A DNA stretch of 64,000 bases. It comes from Neodiprion pinetum. Lineage: Eukaryota; Arthropoda; Insecta; Hymenoptera; Diprionidae. The DNA is taken from the NCBI RefSeq assembly GCF_021155775.2, contig NC_060236.1, positions 7,857,087-7,921,086 on the forward strand, read 5' to 3'. The notes beneath the pieces were generated by a model. The model was not told the DNA's origin. It saw nothing but the letters and a program-made list of their open reading frames with translations, and did no database searches. The translations under genes and the position numbers were made by a program. This document shows positions 23,636 to 35,572 of the stretch, in pieces; position 1 is the first letter of the stretch, and each line of letters starts with the position of its first letter.

Positions 23636-26370
23636 AAGTTTGATATTATTTCCAAACAAGCTCTGTCAGATATTTCGGATGAATTTGATAAATTGTATAA
23701 GACAAATAAGCGTTCACAAGGCACTGCCACTATGACAATAATTACATAAAAGTTCGCGCTTGAATATTCCATCTTTTCGACCAGCTGAAAATGAAATCCA
23801 GAGAACAATATTCCTTATTTATTTTTTCACGAGAATCAGTGGTAGAAAATTTTTACTACCCCTTCTTACAATACAAAACGAAAATATCCTATACAAACAA
23901 ATTTTTTACCAAAGAGACCGAGCAGCGGAAATGTTCTGTTTATATTTCCTCCTCTTAAGTCTTTTTCTGTAATGCTACGTTGTGAAAACAGCCCGAAATT
24001 GGTGCCTAAACAAATATCTATGCCTTACGGATTTTCGCATTTCCAAGACGTAATTTCCCCGTTTGAGATGCATCTTAGATTATTAATTTTTTATTTCTAA
24101 AACCATTATTATAATTAACATGGTTATTTTTCAATAAAACTTTTAAAAATTCGTCTTTTTTCATCTAATTTACCTCACTTACCTTGAAATCATAGTCATT
24201 TTCCTGTTGTGTTCCGCCCATATTTGATTTTCTTACCATATCAATTATCGCCAATCTTATCAAATTGTATTTTGTATTTTGACCATCTCCATACATCATC
24301 TTGCCTTATACCTATAATTACACGAACTGTAGCTCTCATTCGAGTTCTTATCTTTCTGTAGCTGAATAGTCATGAAAAATAAAATCAAGCGGGTAATGTG
24401 CCTGATCTTGATGGGGTCATCATAAGAACTTCCATTCGAGCCCATCAAACATTGACAAAAGAAATGTTTTAATTTTTTATTCAAATAACTGGAAAGCTAC
24501 ATGACCAATAATATTCAAAATCTAATCAGTTCTAAGTTAAGAAAAGCTCCGTTGATTGACTCCAAAATCATCCAGATCTATCCATTCGTTCTGCAGATAT
24601 CGTTGGATAAAAAAATTATCGCACACGCACAGACACACACAGCCGCAGAGGATTCTATTCTTAAAAACTAATATTTCACTTTAAATATGGAAAAGTGAAT
24701 AAATAAAATCCATGAGATAATTTGCGAATAAAATTTATAGTTTTTTTTTTTATTCAGACATTTGTTAAGAAATTTTTTAAAATCACAATCACATTCATCG
24801 GTTATTCATTCGACAATAAAAAATTTAAATCAAGCGTAAATATGTATAAATAAGATCAGGGTGTAAAGATTATTGGTTAAAAATGTACATAAGTATAAAT
24901 TTAATAACTGAAACTTAACTTTTATACAAATGTCTGTTAATTATCTCTGATTCTGTTTGTCCTCAGGTCACACAGCTCAATTTATCTTACTTTCTGTTAA
25001 ATGTTAATTATTTTAAATTACGTCACGTTTCGTAAATTTTTTGTTTAACAATTTCATTATTATTACAGACTACGTAAACTTTTTTTTCAATGTCAAATAT
25101 TTAATTTATGGAAAAAGCGACGAATTCAGAAGGCTTCGGCAAGTGCTGAATGATAAATCTATGGATTTTTCGTCTTATTTGACCAAAAATTATCTCTAGC
25201 CCATTGCCTGTTACAGCACCCAGCGTCTATCCGAAAACGGTCGGAAGTAATTTTCTAGTGAAAACTCAATTTTTCATTTCCGGAATAATTATAATATTTT
25301 CCCTTACGTTTTTTTTTTTACTTTTCTTTCGAAGTAAAAAAAGATCGGAAAGTTTAAAATTAATAACTTTCGCAGCCAGCCAGACAATTTAGTAAATTGG
25401 TGACTTCTTTTTTTCTTTACCTTTTTCCTATGTTTGTTTAGATTTCGAACGAAATTTGGTTGTGTTAAATTTTATTTAAATTTTCTATTGTCTAAAAGTT
25501 TAACACTAGGCAAGTGGGAATAAATAGAGCGGGCGTTTGGAATTATGAATCTTTTGTAACTTTCTACTGTACTACTCGAACGCATTCGACGTCCATTTTG
25601 CCTCGTGGTCGGTAAGTACCTGCAGATTTCCAGTTTTAAGGGTCCTGAATTTCGAGCCTCAAACCCCTGATGGGCGGTTCTGGCAATCGTTGCCATGTAA
25701 AACTAGAAAATCGTACCCACATGACAAAATCCACATTTTATTCCTAATAATTATACATCGAACGTTATGACATTGGTATTATTCGTTATAACATTAGTCT
25801 ACATAAATCTCATATATCTGCAACAGTTTTCGTACAACGAATTACTACTTTTCCTTACGATTCAAAATTCAAATCAACGAATAATTTCTTCGAACTTCAG
25901 CATAGGATAAAAGGCCTAATGCTTATTGCTTAATTCTTATCATTTTGTCTGCAGAACAAAACAGCCGTGATAATTACGGTGTTCGTTATAATTTTTCTTT
26001 CAGATAAAACGGTAATATTGATCACTCTTTTATTAACAATTTTTGCTTGGAAAACAATACCAATTTTGGTTGCACTTTTCTTCTACGTTTATTATGATAG
26101 ATCGATAGCAGTTTTTGTTCCGTTTTTGTCACTAATTTTTGTTTTGAACAAAATAATAATTTCAAAATTTGCATTTTCAGTCTCGGGAGAAATAATAAGA
26201 ATATCCATTTTTTCCCTTAATTACGGATTTATATATTTATGAAGCACATCTGAAAAAAACCTGAACTTATAATGAATGCTTGTCGTCTCGCTAAATGTGA
26301 GCTCCTCGTTACTGCATCTAACAAAATATAAATTTTTTAGAAATTATGAACATCATATCGTTATATGGAT
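23636..26370. other. Mcm4 3' flank and AT-rich intergenic DNA
   Basis: Apart from the AATAAA at 24133-24138, I see nothing that supports a gene. The ORF at 25967-26242 is Ile/Phe/Val-rich only because the DNA is T-rich. Confidence 0.4.
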
Positions 26371-26584
26371 AGTTTCACGAGGTAGCGGACTTGGAGCGCA
26401 GAAACTACGGAGCGTTTGTCCTGGAAGTCGAGTTTTACCAAGTAGCAGACCTAGAGCGCAGGAACCACGGAGTGTTTATCCCGGAAGTCGAGTTTCACCA
26501 GGTAGCGGACCTGGAGCGCAGAAACTACGGTGCGCTTGTCCTGGAAGTCGAGTTTCACCAGGTAACGGACCTGGAACGCAGGAT
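26371..26584. repeat. 60-bp minisatellite, about 3.6 copies
   Basis: A unit beginning around GGTAGCGGAC and containing GGAAGTCGAGTTT recurs with exact 60-bp period. Copies 1 and 3 share GAAACTACGG, copies 2 and 4 begin GGAACCACGG or GGATCC, suggesting a 120-bp higher-order unit. Because 60 is a multiple of three, frames stay open on both strands and yield 20-residue Pro/Gly/Arg repeats; coding is not supported. Confidence 0.85.
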
Positions 26585-28016
26585 CCAGGAGGTAGAGAAC
26601 CCGGTACTTGAAATCTGCGGAGTGCGATTCTCATATGTCCGCTCAACTGCGCAGTTGTTTCCAGACTGAGGAATTCGGCTAAATGATTACTATAGATCGA
26701 TGACATCAAGAGAAAAAAAATTTTGAGTGACGTCACTTTCTGAACATCCGAACATTTAAACTTTGGTTTCGTACTTCAATACTATGTATGATGTATGATG
26801 TATGATGTACGATGATATGATATGATGTATAATGATTTTAGTTTTTACATTTTACAGACAAGAAATACGAACTTTATCTTTCCTGTCGATTTTAGACTCA
26901 AGCGGCTAGGTCCTTCGATGGTCAGCCGTTGACTAAAGATACATTCTTCAGTTATCAGCGCGTCTTCCCACGGGGATGATCGAGCTGATCGACATTTATA
27001 AATCGCAGTCGACAAGTAGTCTCACGTACGCACTGTGTACCGACTTAACCTCAAACTTCCAAACCGACACTACCTTGGCTGCCACGAATGTCGGTGCGAG
27101 CCTGTTAGGTACAGTCGATAGAGCAGAACCTTCCAACGCACCCAGGCCCACCTGGGTCCCCTTGCCCGCCGAAAACTGGTCACAAAAATTTACCTAGGAG
27201 CATCCGTCGAAATCGTCAAAAGCTGATTTTTCGACTAAATGTGGTAAAAAAAATTTGAAAAAATCCGGATATGATACTTTCAATACGCACTCCAAGTGAG
27301 TAAAACGGTGTAAAACATCAAAAGTGGTGTGGATTTGACGTGGAATCCCCCATATGTATTAAGTAACCAACTGCGCAACATTCAGTCGCGTTCTTTTTTT
27401 TTGAAATCTCTTTTCCACCAACAACATAAGATTACAGATTGGTAAAGAAAGAAAAAGAAAAAGGCTCCAATATTAAATTTATCTTACGCTAAAATTTTCC
27501 GCAGTTACAGAGAGAAATCGCCATTACTTGCGGAAAGCTATTATAGGGGCTGGGGCACTCTTTGGTTAGTGTTCCACGAAAAATTCTTTGTAAGAAACCC
27601 GATTTAGAAGAAAAGGCGAAGCGGAACAGGACGAAATGGGACGGGATAAGAACGGACGGGTCGGGATATGTACCTCCTTTGAAGGTTCGGTTGTGGCCCT
27701 AAACCGAGACCTTCCTGGAAAATCGGCTAATGCAACCAACCGTCTGTTTCGCACGTACGAATTATACCTGGTTTGTCGAACTCCATTTACTTGTATTATA
27801 CGTATATGTATGCCGAGTGAGCCTTGAATGCTGATCATATGCCGCTACATCGTCAATCATTGTCGGCATTTTCCGACAGATCGCCATCAATTCCATTTGG
27901 TCCCGCCTTATATTTGCAGCCCGAATTCTCGGAGGTAGTTTCACAATACAATCACTTTTTTTAAGAACCCATTATTTCGCGGTAAAATTTAGTGAATAAT
28001 TTCAAATTTAAGACAT
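26585..28016. other. Intergenic DNA
   Basis: Contains a short degenerate ATGATGT repeat at about 26783-26830 and a slightly GC-richer stretch at 26900-27200 and 27600-27780 without a recognisable exon. Confidence 0.35.
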
Positions 28017-28374
28017 TGTTTTTTTTTATCATTATTGATGGTAAATCTCGCTGGTATGGACGCCTGATTTTAGCGCTATTTAAATCTGGCCGACACACGT
28101 TATCTCAACTTTTATGCATCAGATCAAAAAAAAAAAAAAAAAAAACAGATTATCAAAACTTGCACTTGTCGCTATCGTTTGAACACCATCAAAATTATCT
28201 ATCAATATTTAATGCATTGTTTCAAGGATTTAAGTTGAACAAAAGAGGTCGAATATTCAAAATGTCCGTGCCATTTCGTACTTCTTTTTAGACAGACAAG
28301 TTCACTTTTCGATAATCTTTTTGTGTTTTTTTCCGTACCAACGAGATTTACCATCAAAAACGAAGAAAAAAACT
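28017..28374. mobile_element. Small MITE with about 24-40 bp terminal inverted repeats
   Basis: The 24 bases at 28037-28060 (starting GATGGTAAATCTCG) are repeated inverted at 28332-28355 with two mismatches. The flanking T-rich and A-rich tracts extend the symmetry to roughly 28017 and 28374. There is no coding capacity. Confidence 0.6.
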
Positions 28375-28704
28375 TTCCGTATTGCTTTGTAACTTCCTAT
28401 TTTGTGTGTAAAAAATCGGAAATTAATTAATAACTTCTAATGTGAAAAAATAAGTTATTAAAAAAAGTTATTGAGATGTAAAACCACCTCGTTGATCAAA
28501 TGATTACTCATTCCTTGATTGAATCTGATTTATTGTCGCATATTACCCGAAATCTTTTAATTTATCGTGTATAGCTATTCTCTGTCGAGCGGAAAAATTC
28601 CAAGCTAGATCTGTAGATGGAAATTGGTAGGAAACTGCGTCGTAGCGAACTTTCACTGCAGGAACGACGGGGGAGGCAGAGAGTCCTACAGATACTCAAA
28701 TATA

Positions 28705-30451
28705 CAGGGTGACTCAGAAGTATAATCGCCCCCACAAGTTACCAATATATTTCTCCTAAAAATATGCGACTGAAACGTTCTTTATTACTTCCGATAAGGA
28801 ATTTTCAAGACAAGACATCCATCGTCGAAACGATACCCTATAATCCAGAAAGGTGTCTTTCAATTATTCCTAAGAGATGCCTGAAAGATACCGAAAAAAT
28901 AGCGGATGCAACATTTTTCGACGGACGTCTCTAAGGTGTCATTCGTTTGCAATTATCTTCTGTTATACAACAATTTCCCAACACAGATCGGCACATGAAA
29001 TATATATTATGGCTCGAGTTCGTTTAATTTGAGGTCAAATATGTCCCCCATAGCATTGGTTCATGTCGATATAGGTTGGAAAATTTTTGTAAGATGAACG
29101 CAGAATCATATATAAATTGACAAAGGCTAGGTATGCAGCAATGAATTATGACGGTGTGTGGAACACCTATATTGGTGTTCATTGACTAAGGATACTGAAC
29201 TACTCAATCGATACAGACACTTCTTAATCGCACTTGCTCATTTTATTGTTGAATGGTTCGTAGATCGCAGTAAAACAAATTATTGAAACATGCTGACTAC
29301 GGATGGCGATGCCTAAGATGGCGTCGGCCAGACTTCTGAGTGCGCGCCGTGCATTATACAATTTGTTTTATTCGAAATGTTGATCCATCTGACGGTACCC
29401 TGATGAAAAATGATTTCTACGATTTTCAACGAATTTTTAGGGAAATTGGTACATTTCGCACAATTTTGTACAAAAAATTGTTTTCGTACAAAATTGCAAA
29501 TATGCATAGTTTCTCATAAAAACTTGTAGATTTTCCTGAAAGTTTATATTTTTTCAGTAAAAAACCTACAAGATGCTATAATTCTTAACAAAAGTTAACA
29601 ACTATTTACGATAAACTATGTACATTTACAATTTTTTACGAAATAATATGAAACGTTTCGTTTCTGTAAAAATTCGTCGTAGTAGAAATTTTCACCAGGG
29701 TGAGCTTCAAGCGTATAAAATATATAGGGTTTTTAAAGACGTCTTTTCGACGGATTAAAATCGATGTCTTATAAAGTTGTCCAAGTAAGAAACCTTTACG
29801 CAACGTCTTTTTGATTTGCCTAAAGGACGTCTGAAAGATTACTTTACGATATGTGTGTCTCCTGGGTTGTCGTTTGCGAATTACAGCTGTTTGAAATTGG
29901 TTGTATCCGGAAGCACCTGATGGCTAAGAACAAGACTAGCGGATCGTCATTCGAGGATGAAGAATTAGAAGAATCTATAAGTGCCATTTTCTTCTCCATA
30001 AGTATGTATAAACGAAGCTCAGTATTTTCTGAAGAAAGTAATAACAATAAAAATAATTTCAATACAAAAATAAATTTAAAAAATGGCAGTCAGTCTTTTC
30101 TAATTCTCTTCTTCATTTCAGCTTGATGTTCTCGACAACTGTTCTGAGCACCAGAGAAGACACTCGGAAGCCATATTGATTCCAACCTTTCTGTGCGCGT
30201 GTGTGTGCGAAAATGATTCGAATTTTCCCGCCATTTAGATGCCTTCAGACCATGGCGTGTCAGTATAAAAACCGTCAGAGGTTCTCCTTACAACTGTCTC
30301 CCCTGGTTATATCCTGAGCCATTAGATGCTGCCGGATCGGCCAATTTCAAACGGCAATAATTCGAAAGCAATAGATTTCCTATTAGAAGTAAAAACCGTT
30401 TCGGTCGTAGAGTTTTAGGAGAATATGAGGCGATAATTCCAGGTCACTCTG
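28705..30451. mobile_element. 1.75-kb non-autonomous Tc1/mariner-like element
   Basis: Left end CAGGGTGACTC at 28705 and right end GGTCACTCTG at 30451 are inverted copies and each is bordered by TA, the target duplication of Tc1/mariner elements. Symmetry continues inward for about 110 bp at lower identity (TCTCCTAAAA and GAAACG blocks). No transposase frame is present. A shorter relative sits at 43605-43959. Confidence 0.6.
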
Positions 30452-30453
30452 TA

Positions 30454-31700
30454 TGCAGAGAGCTGGAAGGGAGGGAGAGAGAGAGAAAAAATGAAGAACA
30501 GAGCAGGATCCTGGATGGTGGTATTAGTATATACCTCTATATATATTGGACAGCTGTATCTATATGTCACATACAAAGGTCCATAGAAGCGGCTAGATCA
30601 CCGTGTGTGCAACATGCGAAGATTCCTAGGAAATTTAGAATGTTTCACGTGTCATTTCTTCGCGTATTGACAATTTGGTGCATATTGCAAGTTCTAGTCC
30701 GTTCGTACATCCGCCTTATCATATGCAGCAGGATAAAATATCACTAGAATTCAGTATTACTGTTTATCGTAGAACAAAAATATGAATTGTTATTATAAAC
30801 AATTATATTTGAAGTAATGTATTCACGGGGATAAATTGCAAAATAAATACACATAACTGTTAAACTTTTGTTGAAAAAGTGCAGTATTTTTTTTTTTTGT
30901 TACACCTCATTCACGAAAATAAAATATTCCGAAACCTGACCCTGAAACTCTCCCTGAAAACTCGCAATAAACCATAATGCAACGAAAGTACTGTAAAGTA
31001 ATGGACGCGGTGTGGTAAATTTTTCGTTGGCTCGTCGTATATCAGATAATACTTCCGTTTGTATATTTTATTGCTGTCTTTTAAAACCTCGTAAACAATA
31101 ATTCAGTTGTCGAGATAGCCATGCAATATATATGTATACAAATTTATGTGTGTGTGTGTGTGTTAAGTAACAATTACAAATATTCGGGACCTATGGTAAT
31201 ACGGAGTGAGGTAAGTTTTGAAATGGTTACAAAGTAATAAACGGTCAATAAATCGACAGAGGAATCTGTCAGTTTTGCAAACGGTCCGAGTTCCGGGTTT
31301 CATAACTGGTTACGTGCCCATATTTTCTTACCACAAAGATGTATCAGAATAAATATTGAATAAGCATTCTTACAATAATTATTTATCGAACGAAATTATT
31401 TTGCTATTATTTTAAGATCGACTCTATGTGTATAAAAGATACCTGTACCTGTAAGATTTTCTCTTCAATTCTTATTAGTGTTTCGCCTATACTTACATAC
31501 ATGCTTACGTGTATATTTATTTATGTACAATACTAAGTATCAGGATGCAAGTCGGCAATTTAAAAATACCAACTAAATGATGTGTAAAATAAGAATAGCA
31601 ATAAACCGTTACCACGCATTTGGTGTCGAACATATTGTTTATTTAATTCTAGATGCTTAACCTCCTCTTGGTTTTAGATGCGGATGAGAAAAGGTACATG
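30454..31700. other. Intergenic DNA
   Basis: AT-rich with a short TG repeat near 31149-31162. No gene or defined repeat is seen. Confidence 0.35.
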
Positions 31701-31715
31701 GATCAGGTCGAGAGG

Positions 31716-31770
31716 AAGATGAAGAAGAAGAAGAAGAAGAAGAAGAAGAAGAAGAAGAAGAAGGAGAAGA
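31716..31770. repeat. GAA/TTC microsatellite
   Basis: About 16 GAA units. On the minus strand it encodes a polyserine stretch inside an ORF at 31657-31890, which I take as an artefact. Confidence 0.85.
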
Positions 31771-32689
31771 GGGAGAAGGAATGGGGAGGGTGGTGAGCCT
31801 GTTTAGGCGCCTAGGCAGAGCCCATCGAGCACATACCAGAACCGAGAGGCCCAAGCCGGCCTGCCCAGGCTTAGGGTTGTAAATCACCACCCTGCACAGG
31901 GCCTGACGCGCAGAAGAAACTCAAGATTTTAAAGAAAGACAGAAACACAGAAGTGACCACGCACAGCCGTTTCGTTACAGCCGTGACGCGTTTACTGCGC
32001 ATAGAATTCAACCCAAATTCATCCTTCCACGTGTGCACCTGTAACTGCACGCATGTGTGCAAGCGTCCCTTTTCCGCAGTGGAAAGCGCGGTGTTTCACT
32101 CAAGTTGTCCGATTTTTCATCTGTATATTCTCAAGCAGCGTGCCGTCACAGATTTGGGGACTGCGCTGAGAAAAAATTTCATTTGTTATTGTAGTTACTA
32201 GAGAATTTTGGTCTAACGGTTATCGTTGCAACGATCGTTTGAATGTTGCTAAAACTTCTAAAAAAATATGGTTCGAGTAAATATTTAGTGTAATTATAAA
32301 TGGCACAATACTTGTACATTTTCTGGCTACTGTAAGATTATATTTGTTTGTGTAGTTGACTACACTTTTTCAGTTAAATAAGGCTTTGATACCAATTTAT
32401 TCTTGCACATAAGTATCAAATATTCGCATTAGTAGCAAGAAAATGTGGTAGCATTGACCACGATAAAAATAATATAGTAACTAAATACCAACAGCAGGAG
32501 AAAAATATCTTACAATTCATACCCATGCAGAACTATATTTCTCGGTTATGATAAAAATTAAATTATATATTTAAGGCGGTATTACCGTGTAGAAACTTAA
32601 AAAATTCGAGTTTGGGGTTCTGAGAATGTCTCTCGAAAACATTCATTTGAAATTCGTAGAACTTCCACTGCAGTTACAGAGGCTGAAGA
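31771..32689. other. Intergenic DNA
   Basis: A GC-richer patch at 31780-32060 precedes AT-rich sequence. Nothing recognisable. Confidence 0.3.
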
Positions 32690-33014
32690 GGGCGCCGTCG
32701 TCAATTTCGACGTTTACGTATACATCTCTAAATATCGAAGTCCACGTATCTCGAATTCGAAAAAGGACTCAATAGTCTCATTCTATACGCGATTCCGAAC
32801 AAAACACCCCAACTCATTTTTATTTGACGCAGAAATAAAGCAGTGGCATGAATTTTGCGAATTTACTATTTCGATTTCGTAGAATCCGTGCCGGAAATTT
32901 TTCTTCAGAATCGCCTATAGAATGGGGCTGTCAAGTCCTTCTGCTCGTTTCAGATATGTGAACCTCGATATTTAGAGATATATACGTCAACGTCGAAATT
33001 GACCAAGGCACCCC
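32690..33014. mobile_element. Inverted-repeat MITE (about 106-nt arms)
   Basis: Left arm 32690-32795 and right arm 32908-33014 are imperfect reverse complements. Shared blocks include GTCAATTTCGACGTT, ATCTCTAAATATCGA, AAGGACT and CATTCTATA. The outer ends are GGGCGCC and GGCACCCC. No coding capacity. Confidence 0.65.
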
Positions 33015-33231
33015 TTAAGGATTGTATACACTTAATATACACTAACCACAGGTAGAAATTTTTATCGGCAAGGTTTAGCTTTGCGGTTTCTAATATTTCC
33101 TCAAATATCCTTCTGCTTCAAATCTCGTAGCGTTTTAAAAAAGCGAGACTGCAGCCTTGCATGTACAATTAATGCGAATTGATCTACAGTCTCTGCATAT
33201 GCGCATCTGGAAAATTTTTCATCACACATAC

Positions 33232-33317
33232 CTTGGCCCTTCAGCGTGGATGACGCCGGGTCAACCCGAATTTTGAGTCTGTGTTCTAGATGTGAAATTT
33301 TCATTTCTTCCACGTAA
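33232..33317 (-). CDS. Candidate internal coding exon, unidentified gene
   Basis: On the minus strand, a pyrimidine-rich acceptor (TTTTTCTTTTATTAG) is followed by an 86-nt open stretch and a CAAG/GTATGT donor. After one base the frame reads YVEEMKISHLEHRLKI and ends SSTLKGQ. Splice signals and codon use look genuine, but no partner exon was found in the neighbourhood and the family is unknown. Confidence 0.25.
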
Positions 33318-35572
33318 CTAATAAAAGAAAAACTAGGTTCACTGCATAAGATTTACTTTTGCATAGTATTTCGGATGTAAAAAAAAATTACCTACTTTCT
33401 CAAACATTCGTTGTAAATAACAATTAAACAAACTTCAGTTCCGCATTTAAGTCACTTTTCTTCAAAAATAATAACTAACCACAGGTCGACAGATTGTTAT
33501 ATTTGAATAAATAAATTATCAATCACTGCATCGAATAATAACAAAAGTCTTCATTCGTTACTTACAAAATTTTGCTCTGGTCTTTTTTTTTTTTTTTTAC
33601 GATGATAAATAAGTCTGCAAGTCATCGGTCGTACGGCTTGTATCAACCAAAAACTTTGAACCTTATTTATCAACTTAAAAAAGGCAAAAGCAAACTTTGT
33701 ATAAATAACAAATGAATATTTTTGCTATCATTCGATGTATACGATTAAAATTTATTTATATAAATATAAATTCAAAAAAAAAAAAAAAAAAAGACAAGGA
33801 AAAAAAATTCTCCTCCAGTCGACCCGTGTAATACTTCATTTTTCCAACGGCTGACCGACGGAATGACGAGACATTTATCTCGGCGGTAAGTACATACATT
33901 TAGGTATAAGCAAAGTTTTTCTAAGCTCTTGCAGCGTAGAACAGCATCTGCAGAGGCAGCAACAGCTTCGGTTCTATCTTATCGGTTGGTCCCGACCGCC
34001 CAGCCCCTCGACAAAGGGCTCATTCTCTTTCATTGGCATCTTTGCCGCGTAGGTTGCCTCGTCACCTGCGCAGATTTCTAATGTATAGAATACGAAGTAC
34101 AGACCGTTGTTTGCCCGAAGCTAGTTGCTTTTGCACCTGTGTTGAATTTACAACAATGACAAGGCAGGCCGTGCTGCACGGTGCGTTCTTCCGCAAAAGC
34201 AGATACAAGCGAGGAAACTCGAAAACTCGAAACCCTCTGCAGACCTCTCGGTTTACAATCTTTTGTGTACACAGTTCTGTGGAATTTCCGAGGAGGCCCA
34301 AATCCTGCGAATATATACTTAAGGCGCCGCACCGCGGGAGTATTGAGAAGCCCATCAACCGTGTATAACCAGTTAGAGGTACATGCCGGATTTACTACTT
34401 CGAGAAATATCTTTCAGGGTTTGACAGGGTGTCCGGAGTTTTCATCCTTCCAGGTATACGCCAGATTTAAACCATTGTCTGTAGGTCGTTATTGATGTGC
34501 CGATTCGCTTGCACTTTGGAAGTGCGAAATCGGCATTGTAAATTCAAAATTGAATGTAAATATATTTGTTCATACTTAGCGTGAATTTCGGTAGTGGAAA
34601 TAGAATATTAAAATTATTTTTCCTAGTATTGAGGTTATCTCGGAGTTTGCAATAACGCGGGTAAGACGAATAACATTTAGTTTCAAATACACAATAGGAA
34701 CGTTTGGGTCCTGACATTTTTTGGGTCCGGTCGGGTCGGGTAAAATGGATTGCTTGCTGCTCGGAAATCCAAAATTTTCGGACAATGCGAAATTTTTCGA
34801 GAACCGACCCGTGAACATCTCGGGTTACCCAGAAATCCCTAGTTCCTCGAAAATCTCGGGTCTGTGGAAAATCTTCGTCACGGTTATTTCCGCTTCTTTA
34901 AAAATACAATAGGGTTCTGAAACAACAGAGGATTTCGAAACTTTCCGTCCCGTGTCATTTCCGAAATCCCGGACAGTCTGAAAGATAATTTCGTAGCTGT
35001 CTGGAATTATGGGTACTGCAGTTTCTATTCTCAAAATAATCAGACTAGAGGCTCATCGAAAAATATACTCTCGAATTCTTTCATATCGGCTTCATTGGCA
35101 CATCTTCGTGAAATTATGTTACCAACGACCAGTAGGGCTGTGCAGGTACTGAAATTCTCTAGGTCGGGTTCTCGAAGATTTCGGGATTGCCAAAAACCCG
35201 ACACGATGTCAATCCGACCCGAATCCGAGTTCCATCATTTGTGTCGATAATTGTTTATTAAAATCATGATACGTAAGGTGAGTATAATAATACATACTTA
35301 TAATCTAGACCAAAATAGAGGACAAACTAATATCCAATTATATGGCGACAACACATTTTAACGTTTGGCTCTTGATGGGTTTACTTTGAGTTCTCTTCCG
35401 AGAAAGTGTAATCATTGAGTGTCAGTCATTACCGTTTATGAGAACCGTTAGTTAATAGTGTAAAAAATGTTTTAAATTTAATTAATTACTGAAACCGTCC
35501 TTCAATAAGACGAGGAAGTAGGAATCTCGAAGAAATTCCACAAACCTCTAATTCAAAAAAAAAAATCCGCTA
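33318..35572. other. Intergenic DNA with homopolymers and CCGA-rich repeats
   Basis: T and A runs lie near 33583-33599 and 33774-33792. A GC-richer block at 34030-34480 is open in four frames, which argues against coding. From about 34710 to 35230 GGGTCGGGT-type words recur in both orientations, typical of a decayed interspersed repeat. Confidence 0.35.

Noticed and set aside
25967..26242. Hydrophobic 91-codon ORF resembling a membrane protein
   Set aside because: T-rich DNA gives Phe/Ile/Leu/Val codons by composition; starts with an alternative codon and has no context.
26276..26736. ORFs with 20-residue Pro/Gly repeats
   Set aside because: They follow from the 60-bp tandem repeat and exist in three frames on both strands.
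29844..30126. Short ORFs on both strands
   Set aside because: They lie inside the TA-flanked transposon and have no transposase motifs.
31657..31890. Minus-strand polyserine ORF
   Set aside because: Produced by the GAA microsatellite; no homology or splice structure.
34033..34495. Four overlapping ORFs of 84-111 codons
   Set aside because: Open in both strands without domain content; more likely a GC-richer non-coding patch.
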